DNA of 64,000 nucleotides from Malus domestica (GCF_042453785.1 NC_091669.1:35764001-35828000); one strand, 5' to 3'; positions 22,609-35,476 are shown, numbered from the stretch's first letter. Translations and numbers: made by a program. Notes: a model not told the origin generated them from the letters alone.

Positions 22609-23633
22609 TTGTAAATTTAGGTATAAAATTGGGTTTAAAGAAATATTACTACTTTCATTAAAAATAATATGGGTGTAGAGAGTAAGTTTGGTGTAGAAAG
22701 GGGTTATATGAGTTTAAATAAAATTTTCCCTCAAAAAACTATCTTAATTATTCACTTATAAGTCACAAGTCTCACTCATCCCTCCCTCAATACAATAATG
22801 CAATGTTCTATTAGATTTTAAAACTCAAATGCAAGCACTAGATTGTCAATTCATCGTGTTTCGAGTTTAAACTCTATTATTCTTTTCGTAAGTTCTAATT
22901 AATAGTATCGTTCACAATAAAAACTAAAATAACTCAATCTCGTGCAAATGTTGCTTAAAATCAAAACAAGAACTTAGATAGATAAAGTATAAATAAATAA
23001 ATAACTCTAAAAACCGTGTGTCGAAAGTACTTGTAATCCGGCTAATCAATCTTGTTCATGCATTGGGTTTATGTTTGTTCGTTTCCTCATTTTCTCTAAA
23101 GCAAGAATGACTTGCAAAGAATTGAGTACACTTTCTTAATGTCATGTGAGTTGTTCTTTCTCTTAGCATGCAAATAATACCAACTCTTTGTTCGGAGGCC
23201 ATTAATTTGATTCCGACAAATTCTTGTATCTAAATCTATATTCTTATGTGGGATATTAATTAGAGTTACAAATATGTAATGTGAAGGTATATGATTTGAA
23301 CTCATGACCAATTATATATTTCAGTTCGGTAAAAATTGAAACAAAATGTTATTTAACACTACGATCTAGTACTATTTTTTTTTATATAAAAAAATGAAAA
23401 GAGAAAAGCAGTGGTATTTTATATAAAGAAGATTATACACAAGGGACCCAGCACCACCGTGGGGAGGAAACTTTTTTCTTGTATCGCAAATGGCAAGTGC
23501 TCCAAAATTAGTAGTAGAATCGTATAAAGGGGGAGGGCATTGCAGGGATTAACTGAGTGAGACACAAAGGTATTAGAAAAAAGAGGAAATAGGGTAAAGA
23601 TGAGATGAGGACTAGGTGGGGTTGGATTATGGA
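22609..23633. other. Intergenic DNA and distal promoter of the DUF1685 gene
   Basis: AT-rich, with no coding pattern or strong repeat recognised. The last few hundred bases are the likely promoter of the gene that starts at 23880. Confidence 0.35.
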
Positions 23634-23641
23634 TATAAATA
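23634..23641 (+). promoter_or_regulatory. TATA box of the DUF1685 gene
   Basis: TATAAATA lies 246 bp upstream of the start codon. The start of transcription would be near 23665, followed by a leader with CTTCTT and CACACACATATATA tracts. The fit of TATA position and pyrimidine-rich leader is good, but no start site is proven. Confidence 0.55.
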
Positions 23642-23879
23642 TAATGACCATGGACCACGCCTTTACCTTCTTCTTCTTACCATCAACCAACTCTGCTCAA
23701 CTCAACTCCTCAATCATCAATTCATCTTCTTCTTCTTCTTCTTTTCACTACTACTCAACAGCTACCACCACTAGCTAGCTATCCATTCCTCAAACGCTTT
23801 ACCTCGCCAGCGGCAGCGGCAGCGGAGGAAGAGGAAGTCCGGAGAGTCAAGACAGACTGACATACACACACACATATAT

Positions 23880-25094
23880 ATGATGGCGTCGGATGAGAGT
23901 ATGACCATCCGCTCTTGCATCTCCATGCAGGAAGACGAGTATGACGACGGTGATACCGATGACGGGTATGATCATCATTATTTCCATCACCACAACTTGT
24001 CCAGGCTTTCCATGTGCACTCGGAGTCGGAGTTCCACCTATGACGACTATGATGACGACCAAGATATTATTATTGCTGATGAGGAGGAGGTTGCTACCTA
24101 CGCCCTCGACTACTACCATCAAGGCCAACAGCATCAAGATCAAACTCATGCCCGGCAACAAGTTATGACTATGCAAATGTCGCTCTTGTCCATCGAAACC
24201 CTTGACGATGGTTATATAGACGACGAGGAGAACGACACATCCTATCACAAACGGCCCAAACAAGTCCTACCAGAAGCTGGCCTCGCATCCGACTCCGACG
24301 GGGAACCCGGATGCTACTCGCTTCCCTCAACACCCCCAAGGCGAAGGCGGACTCAAGCTGCTGCTGCTCCGGGCCAACTGTTCAGTTATAAACATCCCAA
24401 TCCCTTTTTGGTCAAAGAGTATGCCAGCGAGAATGAAGACCAAACAGCAACGAGCCACCATCCCAAGAGGAGCAGGAGGAGAATAGTGAGGAACCGACAC
24501 TCATGGCTATCGGCATCACCAGAGAGAGGAACCCTTGCTACGAAGAAAGATGAAAATGACAAGGACGAGGACAATAAGGAGAGCATGAAAATGATGATGA
24601 TGAGGATGTGCACTATTAGTAATCATCAGCAGCAGCTTGATCATTGTCACAGCTTTAGCGGGGAGAGTGATCAGGGCGGCACTAGTGGTCCAGGTACAGG
24701 GGTGGTGGTCATAACCAGGCCCAAGGGAGGGAGGAGGTCCCTCTGCATGGACTTGGACGAAGTAAAGGCTTGCAGAGATCTTGGATTTGAGTTGGAGCAC
24801 CACCAGATGTTGCACGAGACGCCCTCCCGTCTTTCTCACTCCGTCTCCACCGTCGACACGAACACTGCCTGCAGTAGCGGTGCCAACTCCCCCATTGCTA
24901 ACTGGCGCATCTCCAGCCCTGGTATGTATGCCAGACCTCGAGTTGCTTCTTTTTGAAATTTTGAGTTCTAAACTGCATCATCCCAAGTACTAAATGTCTC
25001 TGCTTCAGGTGACGACCCACGGGAAGTCAAGGCTCGACTCAAGGTCTGGGCGCAGGCAGTGGCACTGGCATCCACATCACGACCAGGAAGCTGA
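23880..25094 (+). CDS. DUF1685-family protein, function unknown
   Basis: Exons 23880-24921 and 25009-25094, 375 codons. The C terminus carries the family signature: SLCMDLDEVKACRDLGFEL, SGANSPIANWRISSPG, then across the splice DDPREVKARLKVWAQAVAL to the end. The N-terminal two thirds are acidic and His-rich (Asp/Glu/His runs at 23930-24060), with a basic RRRR patch, a KRSRRR patch suggestive of nuclear import, and a run of four Met codons (24592-24603). Two ATGs are adjacent (23880 and 23883); either could start. Members have no established biochemical role. The protein is long for the family because of the low-complexity N-terminal region. Confidence 0.82.
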
Positions 25095-26497
25095 GCTAGC
25101 TGACTCATTCACAAAAAAATCGTCTATCATCTCAGTTTTGATTTCTTAATAGGTATTTAGTTTACTCCTGAGTCCTGACACTTTTGTTTGAGTACAGAAC
25201 AGAACAATGAGGCATTTCGGGTCCGCAGGGAGAGTTCCCAGTATGGGGATTGAACATAGTGATAGTATAGTAGTAGCCTTTCCGCTAAGCACATTTTTCT
25301 TTCTTCTGCCTTTTGGGTAGATTCTTCCTGTGAGTGTCGGAATTTATGATTGACGCTCCATCTGTATCGAGTTCACCATCTTTCGCTCGTACCTCTGCAG
25401 CTTCTCCACATTGTAAATACGACACGATCAATGATTGTCTCATGATGGTAGACTTAGATACACGCTTGATTAAGTTTATCGTGTATGAAAGATTTGGAAG
25501 TTTCAGATTGGATATTGATTTAAGTATATATCCTAAATAGGATTGGCATTGATATTGTATTAGTTATGCAACATGTATCCAAAAAATTTCTCCTCTCTGC
25601 GTAGTCCTATTATTGTCCAAAAATGTTGTACTACCAAAACTGCTCGAAAGCTCTTAAACAAGAATGACTAAACTAAAACAGAGACAGACGAAGAAACAAC
25701 GTCATACTTATTTGGGTGAAACTCTGGGTGCATGAGATAAAATCGAGGTAAAGTTTTTAGCCCTAGCTTTTTGCAGTCTCTGCACACACAGAGACAGAGA
25801 TACCACCTATTATCACTGGGCATACTGTAACCACATGAAGCATCTGGAGCAAATTATGGGCACCGTCAAGACACTTAGCAGATTTAGCACGGTAAAAGAC
25901 AACCTTGTGGACTGAGAATATGTCACGGACGAAGATAAATCCTCGCTGCATAGTAGAAGAATCATTTCAGTCTCTCAAAATTGAAATCGAGAGAAGAATT
26001 TGTAGAAATCTGAGAAGAGAAAGGCATCTGCTCATTTGGATGCTGAATTTACTCGTATGTTGCTAACAAGTTGAAAACTTGGACACCGAATAAACACATG
26101 AACAACTATCGAAACCAACACTTTCCCAACTCGAGGACGGAGGCACTCTTTCAAAGCTCTCCATTTTATTGGCCAGTGCCTCACCACAAGGATCTCTTGG
26201 TCACTACAAATCTAGTGATTTGTGGGCCAATTGACCTTTTGAAACAAAAGCAATAGAATCTACTACAAGTTGCAACTAACTGAGTCATAAGGAGTACACT
26301 ACTTAGGAGCCATCAGATTTAAAATCATGAAAAGATTCTAAATCATATTGAGCCACCAGAATCTCTTAATGTCAGAGAAAATGAGGATGACTCCAGCAAT
26401 TACAAAAACTTTCATAAAAACAAGTAGTAAGTTTATTCCAATAAATGAATAGATACAAATTCCAGAAATGGTAATGGAGTAAGCCATGAATTCTCAC
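25095..26497. other. 3' UTRs of convergent genes and intergenic DNA
   Basis: The DUF1685 gene (+) and the pectin acetylesterase gene (-) converge here, so both 3' UTRs fall in this stretch. No coding pattern, RNA gene or repeat is recognised. Confidence 0.45.
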
Positions 26498-27720
26498 TCA
26501 CTTGGACATAAGATTGTGGCAGGTGTTATCGCAGGGGTATGCGCAGTCAATAGCTTTAACCGGCACTCTATCATAATACCAGTCTCCAACAGACACAGCA
26601 ATTGCCTGCATAAAAGAAATGTAACTTAATCCATGTCTTTCAAAAACTAATTTCATTTCATCATAAATGACTGTAGAAGCCAAATATGTGCATCTTGAGA
26701 TTTCGAATGCTACATTTAATCATTCAATGAAAATTGTTTGCTACATTTTACTGCCTGTAATACGGTATTAACAGAATGCTTCTGCCATTCTCATTTAACC
26801 GAAATATTTCAAATAGATAATTACAGACAATTTTGTGAGTTCAAGGATGCCTCTGCCCCAGATGAGAATTCACTAAAGTAACCTTTTCTCATCTCAAACT
26901 CTTACTATGACTTCCACAACCATTTGAAAACATAGATGGGGTCATACCCTGTTTCCAAGAAGAGGAGAATCATCAGCAAACCATGTATCTTGTCTCTCAG
27001 ACTGGCAGTGAGCGAAGCAGGAATTTATGAATAATCCGTTTTTATTAGACTTTGAGAAATCACTAACAGCATTGAGCATTTGATTTCTGAAGTCTGCTCC
27101 ATAGAAGAGAAGAGAAAAGAGAAGATCATTATGCGAGCCTGTTTAAGTTATGAATACATGACAATAAAGCAAATAAAATCAAGACAAGCAAAAAAACTGA
27201 GAATCACCTTGGAGAAACTGGATCTGGGATGAGTTACAAAGTGCATAATTTCCTTTGCATTCGTTCCATACTCCATGAGGATCAGCAGATCGAGGGGCTA
27301 AACTAGCTTGCACCTGAAGAAAACATATACAGGACTTGGGTCAAACTATCAAAGATTTTGTTAATCATTGGGGCCATGAAATACCAGTAAGTCCTTGGCA
27401 ATTGGTCTTATTAGTACTGATTGTTGTCCTAAAAGTAACAGTCATATGGTTAAAAACTACGGCTTTCAACTATGCCTCTTATAAGAAGAGAATTTTAAAA
27501 ATAAAGAATAAACAATGCAGTGGCTTGACAATCCAGTAGTTGCACCAAGCAGACGGTGTTTGAGGAGGTATAGATAAATACTGTCAACCAATAACAACAA
27601 GCCCTCCAAATCGTATAATGAAAAAAAATAAAAAGAAGATTACCTGCCATGCATCATAGGCTGCATTGAGAAGAAACATGGGGGTCTTAACATTTGCAAC
27701 CAAATTCTGAGGAAAAAAGC

Positions 27721-27778
<58 letters not shown>

Positions 27779-29888
27779 AGGGAGGGAGGGAGGGAGGGAG
27801 GGAGGGAGTTAAAATTGTATTCACACACATACCATAAAATTCAATTAAACAGAGGATTACCGAAGTTGGGTCTAGATGATCGAGACAAGTCTTTGGCAGA
27901 TTTTTTTGCACTTCCTAAAATTCATAACAAATATCAACATCAGAACAAGCAAAGTGACTGGAGAGTTCTATAAAAGAAGCCCATAAGATGACAATTGAAG
28001 TCCATATTGTCTGTGTTACTAGTCAACAAATACTAATGTCCCAAATCTGTGCTACTCATCTCAAATGACCAAAAGCAACTCAAACTGAAGTTGTGAACAG
28101 ATAGCTGCGGTATTGCAATTAATTTGTAGGCCAGCATGACTACTATTGTTGCGAGTCTTGTGACAAGCTCACAAGCAATACATAGAAAAAGCTAGACTAA
28201 TTTAGAAAGAAATTTACAATTATAATACAAGCTCTGTCCTTCAAAGGTCAGACCCAGAACTAAACCTAGGTTTTTAATTTAAAATTGGAGGTTAGTCAAC
28301 CATGAAAGCAGAGACTGAAGAACCCTACCTGCAAGCTAACTACACCTGCATAAAAATTCCTTAATGTGTGCCCACCAGATACATCAGTTCTGCAAAATAA
28401 AATAAAAAACAATCACTGGAACCTCAACTGAAGAATGCAAATTGATAGAAGTTATAGAAGATCGGCTCATTACGCATCAAGGAACATTCCAGCATCACTT
28501 AGACATTTCACCGTGGTAGTTTCTGGAAACATGTCCCGGAACTCATCACAGTGTAGTATGGATGCCAGACCCCCAGCAGAGCATCCAGAAAGAAAAGCCT
28601 GAAACACAATTTAGTGAATAGAAAGTAAAAATATCGAAGCTGACTCCCATTACTAAAAGCAAGTTCAATGCAAAACCTTGTCAGCTTTCTGCATTCCTTT
28701 TGACATTAACTCGTCCATGGCAGCCAACCATATCCTTTGCCCTCGAAATTGAAGTTGTGCAGCCTGAAAAGGAGAGATTAGAATATTCAATAAGATTTAC
28801 AATCAAAAGCTTTTAGTTCTCAAAATAATGAACTCTGCAGTCCTCATGCGTTAAATAGGCATTCAGAAGAATGGTTGTGTGGTTCACTCAAGAATTAAAA
28901 ATGCTCATTCGTCGATGTAGATATTATCTCTAGTTGACCATGTTGAAAATATTAGGCCAACGATGCAGTGACGGGTTCAGATTTGAATTAAGTGAAGCTA
29001 AAGGGTTACAAAATGCTTGTGGGTCACCAGACTAATCCAGAATTGCTAATGATTCCCTTAAAGTTGTAGCGGTTATAGGTCTTAAGTATGAAGGTGATCG
29101 ATTCCAACACCAACCTCATTCTGACTGTCTCCACTGAAAGATGCCCCGTCGCAATAACGGAGCTTGACTCTGTTCCAGTTGAAGAAATCTGCAAACATGC
29201 AACATATAAATTATCAATTAAAAATTAAGCACGTGCAAATAATTAACCAAGACAACGAGAGAGGAGCTGAAAATGCATTTGATTTTGATTTGATACAATA
29301 AAAAAAAAAGGCAGCAGCGGGAAAACAAAGCAAACCAACGAACCAGGGTTTTGTTGAGGTTTATTGCTCAATAATCCAGTGAACGGTAACTGCTTTTCCA
29401 TATACTTGGAAGAACCGCGGCGAGTGGTTTTACGGAAAACACAATTTTTGATTGTATTACACCACCCACCTCCCTCCAACTGAATCAGCCAGCTATTTGC
29501 ACCCGATCCATACCCACCATGAAGATGGTAACCAGGCAATGTGCCATCCAAACAGACTGCCATTTAAGTATTCATTTAATAATTAACAATGGGTTTAATT
29601 TAATTTAATTTAAACAATGGGTTATTAGTTAATAAATAAACGTTGAGTTGAATCAATTCAAAAGAGACGAGACGAACCAGCTCCTTTGGAAGCCGCAGAG
29701 TCGATAAGAGTGAGGCCAACCTTGAGCTCAGGCGCCGCCGCTGCTGCCGCCGCATCCTCCTTGTCGGCAAACTGAAACTCTAACGAAGATGGCTGTTTCT
29801 CATATTTCTGGGATCCGTTTGCATCCGCTGCCGCCAATGCCACCGTCACCACCACCAACCACGGCCACCACCACACAACATGCTTCAT
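26498..29888 (-). CDS. Pectin acetylesterase (CE13 / Notum-related family)
   Basis: Minus-strand exons: 29888-29678, 29556-29344, 29188-29115, 28763-28677, 28598-28474, 28389-28329, 27914-27861, 27721-27644, 27313-27208, 27093-26948, 26605-26498; 420 codons. The enzyme removes acetyl groups from pectin in the cell wall. An N-terminal signal peptide starts at the ATG at 29888; an upstream in-frame ATG at 29939 would add 17 polar residues before it and is less likely. Family motifs: [24 protein letters not shown], the nucleophile in SGCSAGG (Ser about 202), Asp in NAAYDAWQ (about 298), His in SCFAHCQ (about 365), and paired Cys throughout. Exon 10 could start 3 bases earlier. Exon 8 follows a microsatellite that supplies its polypyrimidine tract. 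Confidence 0.93.
27724..27808. repeat. Compound microsatellite (GA)n(GGGA)n
   Basis: About 24 GA units are followed by about nine GGGA units. On the minus strand it is a pure pyrimidine tract that ends at the CAG 3' splice site (27724-27722) of pectin acetylesterase exon 8. The repeat is expected to be length-variable. Confidence 0.95.
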
Positions 29889-30407
29889 TCTTCCTCGATC
29901 CTCTCTGCTCTCCTCCTCCTCAAGCAAGCTCTCTCTCAACTTGGAATTCTCAAACTCGTATTAGAATTTAGAATTTAGAATTTAGCTCCATATAACTAAT
30001 TACGCAGAAAATAACAATCGAGTGGGTTAAGTGAATTCATTAAAGTCCAAAAAAGGAAAGAGAAAAAACTCTCTCTTTTTCTATTTTTCTATTTTTCTAT
30101 TTTTCTTCGAATATGTTCAAAAAAGCATCCGTAAAAGTGGTCATTAGTCAGTCATAACAGTGACTGTGCTTACTGCTGAGTGAGGAGGGAGAGAGAGAGA
30201 CAGAGACTCGTCTTGTCTATCTAATTTTAATAATTCTCCTTTATACAGCTGTTTCCATCATCCTTTTTCTTTTGCGACCTATTACTAGTGGTGAATGATG
30301 ATTGCCCAAGTTCAAGTTCAAAGTTAACATAGCAATATTCATTTTGGGGAAGGATTGCCAAAGTAATACGATTGACTAAACGAACCGTTTAACTATTTAT
30401 TAGAGTT
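29889..30407. other. Upstream region of the pectin acetylesterase gene
   Basis: Contains the gene's 5' leader (minus strand) and promoter. A short tandem of TTTTCTATTT units lies at about 30075-30110 and a GA-rich run at 30187-30205. No clear TATA box could be assigned. Confidence 0.4.
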
Positions 30408-30953
30408 TGTTTGTATCATATTTGACCAATTCTGAAACTACTGAGCACAACCAATGTTATACTGTCAAGGACCCAGAAGAGTTTCCTCCGAACCAGAAGG
30501 CCAATTATAATGCGACACGTGTTGACATCAGAAGCTAATCACACAACAACACGTGTCAACATCAGAAGCCAATCACAACACGACACGTGTCAACATCAGA
30601 AGCCAATCACAACACGACACGTGTCAATGTCAGAACAAAGTTAGAAACTCTTCTATAAGAGGAGATCATTCTCCCATAATATTTTCTAATGTCATTTGTA
30701 CTAAATCATTTACTAGTACTAATTAAAGGAGAGCTTAAACTTATGTACTTGTGTAAACCCTTCACAATTAATGAGAACTCCTCTACTCCGTGGACGTAGC
30801 CAATCTGGGTGAACCACATACATCTTGTGTTTGCTTCCCTGTCCCTATCCATTTACATATTTATCCATACTAGTGACCGGAACAATCTAGCGAAGGTCAC
30901 AAACTTAACACTTTCTGTTGTACCAAAGTCCTCACTGATTTTGTGCATCAACA
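30408..30953 (+). repeat. 5' LTR of the 14.3-kb element
   Basis: Starts TG and ends CA, 546 bp. U3 holds four 34-bp repeats, each with CACGTG; a TATA motif (CTATAAGAG) lies near 30653. By eye it is clearly diverged from the 3' LTR, and it has one more 34-bp repeat. Confidence 0.9.
30514..30633 (+). promoter_or_regulatory. Four 34-bp repeats with G-box/ABRE cores in LTR U3
   Basis: CACGTG occurs at 30516, 30550, 30584 and 30618, exactly 34 bp apart, within units like ACACGTGTCAACATCAGAAG. CACGTG with ACGTGTC is a core bound by plant bZIP and bHLH factors, including ABA-response factors. Placed just upstream of the LTR TATA, the array looks like an enhancer; that role is inference. Confidence 0.7.
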
Positions 30954-30955
30954 TT

Positions 30956-30973
30956 TGGTGCCGCCTATGGGAA
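30956..30973 (+). other. Primer-binding site of the 14.3-kb element
   Basis: TGGTGCCGCCTATGGGAA starts two bases after the 5' LTR. It resembles the TGGCGCCG-type PBS of plant gypsy elements; the tRNA cannot be named with confidence. Confidence 0.65.
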
Positions 30974-31059
30974 CGACACTTATTCCCACTCTCTTCAGTT
31001 TTGTTAAGCTGGTTTCCACTATTCGTATACTCTCTTTTGACCAAGCATCCATTTCTAAC

Positions 31060-34000
31060 ATGGGGAGCGAAAGAAGCCACAACACGCAGAATGACACCCC
31101 CATCGAACCTAGTGTGAAACAACGAAAGAAGGAACAAAAGAAGTTTGCTCTTCAGGCTAAAGTCGATGAGCTGGAGGCTCGGAATAACAAGATAGCGATG
31201 AAGAATGAGATCCTCCAAGAGCAGTATGAGAAGGTATTCGAGATGCTCCACGAGGCTAGATATACTAAAAAACATGAGCTCATCACCCCTGTGGAAGTCA
31301 ACCATCAACTGGGTGCCCCCTAACACGGAGGGTCATTCGCCCTCGACATGGGTATTCCTGTTGAGGAGTGAGCTACTCATCGAAATGGCGACCAACATGA
31401 GACTTCTCTCAACCCAGCTGCTTCGACCCGAAGCAGGAAGAGTGGAGGAAGGCACCTCTTTACAGAAGAAGTGGAAGGATCGAAAATCGTCTTTCACAAC
31501 TATTGAGTGTTGGAAATATGTCCTAAAACCAATCATATGATGATACTTTACAGACATTTCACATGTTAAACTAATCTAATTTAATATCAAGGGCAAAGAT
31601 TATTGTTTTAAGCCGTCTCATATAAATGTTATATGCTTAAACGATAAGTCCAAGGAATATGTAATTAGGAGAATGTAATTTAAAGAAGTTAGATTCATGA
31701 GACCATTATCTTTCGTATACATATCCTAAACGTTCCTGATCATAGGATTGCCAATTGGGCATTGACAGTCCGTTAAGATCAGTATGTGCTATGTCTTCTC
31801 TTAATGAGAGTGACTGGTCTCGAGTCATTGGTGTGACTGACACCAAGACAAGTACGTAGGTGCTCAATAAGGAATGAGTTCACTGAACACGATCAACGAA
31901 GAGTTCTCATACTCATGTCACATGAGAACTCATGGTTGAGATAATGCAAAGTAGTCCTTTGACCTGAGGCATCATAGTTGTCTTGTGGTTAGGTCCTTGA
32001 TCTTTGATTATGTCAAAGTCACTCCATTCGCGGGGGTCCACGGCATAGTTGGGGTTAAGCCACTTCACCATGGAGGCAAGTGAATGCACAACAAGGGATC
32101 TCTAACCTTCAAACCGTTTGAGGGAGAATACTCAATGATATGATTAAGAATCTCTGGCCAAAGTATGAATGAGATTTAGGAAGTCGTTCCAAATCACATT
32201 CAAGGTAATCATATAAGTAAATGAATCACATTGGATAGTAGACATGAATAAACTATCAAACCAAACAATGTGGTCAAGAGTATTGTATTAGAGAAAGACC
32301 GTATTGCATTGTAATCCTAAACTGAATAGGTTCTCCACCTTTTTTGATTAGCTTGGGTAACCATGATATACTGCTAGGTGTCACTCATGGTTTGTGGAAG
32401 CCCTAAACGTGTATAATCACTAAGGGGAGAATTGAAAGTAAGTTTCAATTCACAATCAATTTGAAAGAGTTCTAATCGCCCACTGCCTCGCTAAAATGAA
32501 CCTAATGGATTGTACACCGTGTAAGTAGAGATTGAAGAAACAACGGAGATGAGTAAGGATAATTAAATGGTTTAATTATTTATTTATGGCAATGATTAAT
32601 TAATATGTTAATTAATCAAACGAATAAAGTTCGTTAAAAGAGCACGGGTTAGTTTTGGGCCTCAAGGCCCAATGGGCTTTGAACGTCAAGCTCATTGACT
32701 TAAGTTGTATGACAACTTAATGACAAATAATTCACAAAGGCCTAAAAAGCCCAATGAAACCCTATGGCCGGCCATATTGATAAAGGAGTGGGTTTTGGAC
32801 TTAATTACAAGTTTTCCACTCCAATGAATGTAGGTATAAATATGACTTTATAGCCAAACTTCATTTAGGGTTTCTTTTGGAGAAAAGATGAGAACACAAA
32901 CTCTCTTTTCTCTCTAAAGAGGCTAGCCACCCTAGAAGAAAATAGCTAGTAATCTTATTTCCTCTAGGTCACTCATTTCTTCATCAATTTTTCCTTGGTG
33001 TGGAGACTTAGAGGTTTTCAACTTTGAGAACTTGGAGAAACCAATTCTTCCATCCAAATCCATGGAGATAAGAAGCAAGGAATGAAGGTCCTATCTCTTG
33101 GGTGATTATCCTTTGCTTATGCAAAGAGGAATCAACAAAGGTATAAATTTCTCAACTCACTTTGTTTTGAGTTGAGTCTTGGTTCACTTAACTACTAGGC
33201 TTTGAATTTCATGGGTAATGTTTTGTTTTGAATGCATGCAAGCATGATTCCGCCTTTAATTGTTAATTGCATGCTATATAGATGTTGCTCAAATGAACAT
33301 GTTTTTCACAAAATTTCCTTCATTGAGACTTCTTAAAGTAATGTCAAGACAATCTCATCCATGTAAGCTTGAAGATCAATGACCCAAGGGTCTCTAAAAG
33401 ACTCGGTCCCCTCCCATGTCCCAGGCCAGCTACCAATTTGGGGAAGAGGCAACAAGTCCAAGAAAAACACGAAGGTATAGGGGACTCAGAGACGTTTCGA
33501 CAGATATACCTTGGAAGTTAGTACGGCGAGTCCAGGGATAAATCACATGTTCTTGACCAAACCTTCGTACTTCCAAAAGGAGATGGAGATTTATGAAAGA
33601 AATCTCCAGTGGTACATGACTCCACTCAGGACCCTCTTGTCCTACAGCTTCTTGTCCTACAGCTCCTTAAGGAAGTAAACAAGTTGAAGGCCGAACGACA
33701 AGCTAAGATACCTGATTGGAACCAACCTAGGTCTGGCCCTTTTACAAGAAGGATCATCGACACCCCCTCCAAGAAAATACAAAGCAGAAGCTTGGCTTGC
33801 AACTCTATACTGGAAAGGAGGACTCGATTGAACACCTTAACCTCATTGAGTCCACCATGGCATACCAGATGCACACCGACGAAAAACGATGTCTTCTCTT
33901 CCCTTCCATCCTCTCTGACAAAGCTCTAAATTTGTATTGCCATTTTCCACCTGAGACGGTATATTCATTTGAGGAATTGAGGAAACTGTTTGTTTCTCAA

Positions 34001-34840
34001 CATATTTTCCAGACCGATCGCTTGCACTTTACGGATGACTTGTACACTATTCTCCAGAAGCCAGACGAGTCATTATGTATGTATGCTGGCTGCTTCAGCC
34101 ATGAGTATTCCCGTCGTGCCGAGGCAGACGACAAGACTACCCTCAAAGCCTTCACGGCAAGCGTACGTGATTGTTTCTTCAAGTACATAATCAATGCCAA
34201 CACTTGGAAGACTTACTTTGAGGTAATGGTATAAGCTTACAACTATGCCTCCGCTGAGGCAATGACATATCAAGGGAAACCCCCCCACACCCACCCCTTA
34301 TCAGCAAGTAGAGAGTGGAAGCCAGATCCAACCAAATGAGAAGACCTCGACCTTCCAAACGGCAGTGGTGCTTTCCCTTGCCTTACTTAATACTTCGCCA
34401 AATCAATAGACATATCAATCTTAGGGAAAAAAGAAAGATTTCAATCCTTACCAGTCTCATTTTAGTAAAAGGAGTAAGGGACACTATTGCGATAACCAAG
34501 GGTATTGCCACGATAATGCCCCCCTCAGGCAGTTAACATAGTGGGCCAAACACGTGTCAAGACAGGCCCTACCCCGAGGTATGAGACATACACACCTTTG
34601 AACGCCACATGTGTGGCCATTTACCCCAGTATAGCACACCTGATACCGAAGCCAATGCCGAGGCAGTAGGGTTACAAGCCCACGAAGAACACGGGCACAT
34701 TTTGCTGCTACCACGAGCATAACGGCCATGACGGCAAAAAATGTATCATCCTTCATGATCATATTGAAGCTTTGGCGCGTGAAGGAAAAATTGATCGATT
34801 CCTCCTTCACCCTTCAAGGGATAACCGTAACCAACGCTAA
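31060..34840 (+). pseudogene. gag of the 14.3-kb element, interrupted
   Basis: ATG at 31060 opens a coiled-coil-like N terminus (KVDELEARNNKIAMKNEILQ) that ends at a stop at 31321. The gag core is at 33797-34234 (IEHLNLIESTMAYQMHTDEK, FEELRKLFVSQHIF) and a CX2-type zinc-knuckle-like YHEHNGHDGKKC with following helix lies at 34700-34840. The solo LTR at 31508-33322 splits it, and further stops occur. Confidence 0.75.
31508..33322. mobile_element. Copia-like solo LTR, 1815 bp, nested in gag
   Basis: Starts TGTTGGAAATATGTCC and ends CCTTCA. The 5-bp duplication TTGAG flanks it (31503-31507 and 33323-33327). The TGTTGGAAATATG start is one I associate with Ty1/copia LTRs of plants. No internal genes are present, so it is a solo LTR left by recombination. 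Confidence 0.85.
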
Positions 34841-35079
34841 GTGAATGTGATATATTCCATAAGTGGCGACACACCCATATCTGAATCTTCCAATAGGGCC
34901 ATGAAAAACAATGAACGAGCTTTAAGGCCTGGCCACCAAGTGTTTCACATGGAAGACATCAGGAGAGGCAAGTATCAAAAGCCTAACTGGGATCCAATAT
35001 GTTTCTACCATGAGGAAGAAAGAGATATCATCTACCCTCACAACGACCCATTGATCGTGGAAGCTCACATAGCCAACTT

Positions 35080-35476
35080 TGAAGTATGACGAATCCTGGT
35101 AGACACGGGGGCTTCGGTAAATATCATGTTTGCTGAAGCTTTCAGGGCACTTAATGTAGCTGAACACTTACTCGATCGCTCGATTTCTCCTCTGATAAGC
35201 TTCTCCGATGATATCGTGCAACCTATAGGGAGCATACACTTACCTTTCATCATTGGTACATGCCCTTACACAGCTACCATTACCACTAACTTCCTGGTAG
35301 TTGATTGCCCAACGGCATACAATGTCATCTTTGGATGCACATACATCAATGATCTCAAGGCCATGGTATCCACATATATGTTGTTGATGAAATTTCCAAC
35401 CCCCTATGGCAATGGTTACATCAAAGGAGATCAACTTAGTGCACGGTCATATTACAACACTTTGATCAAGCAATAA
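35080..35476 (+). pseudogene. Aspartic protease domain of the 14.3-kb element
   Basis: ILVDTGASVNIMF is the catalytic DTG loop with its flanks, then NFLVVDCPTAYNVIFGCTYI, the second half of the fold. The stretch from 35090 is open to a TAA at 35474, where the reading stops before any reverse transcriptase. A TGA before the catalytic loop separates it from upstream sequence. Confidence 0.8.

Noticed and set aside
23847..24263. Minus-strand frame opposite the DUF1685 gene
   Set aside because: Antisense shadow of an Asp/His-rich coding exon.
27640..27911. Ser/Leu/Pro-repeat frames over the microsatellite
   Set aside because: They are translations of (CT)n(CCCT)n in an intron.
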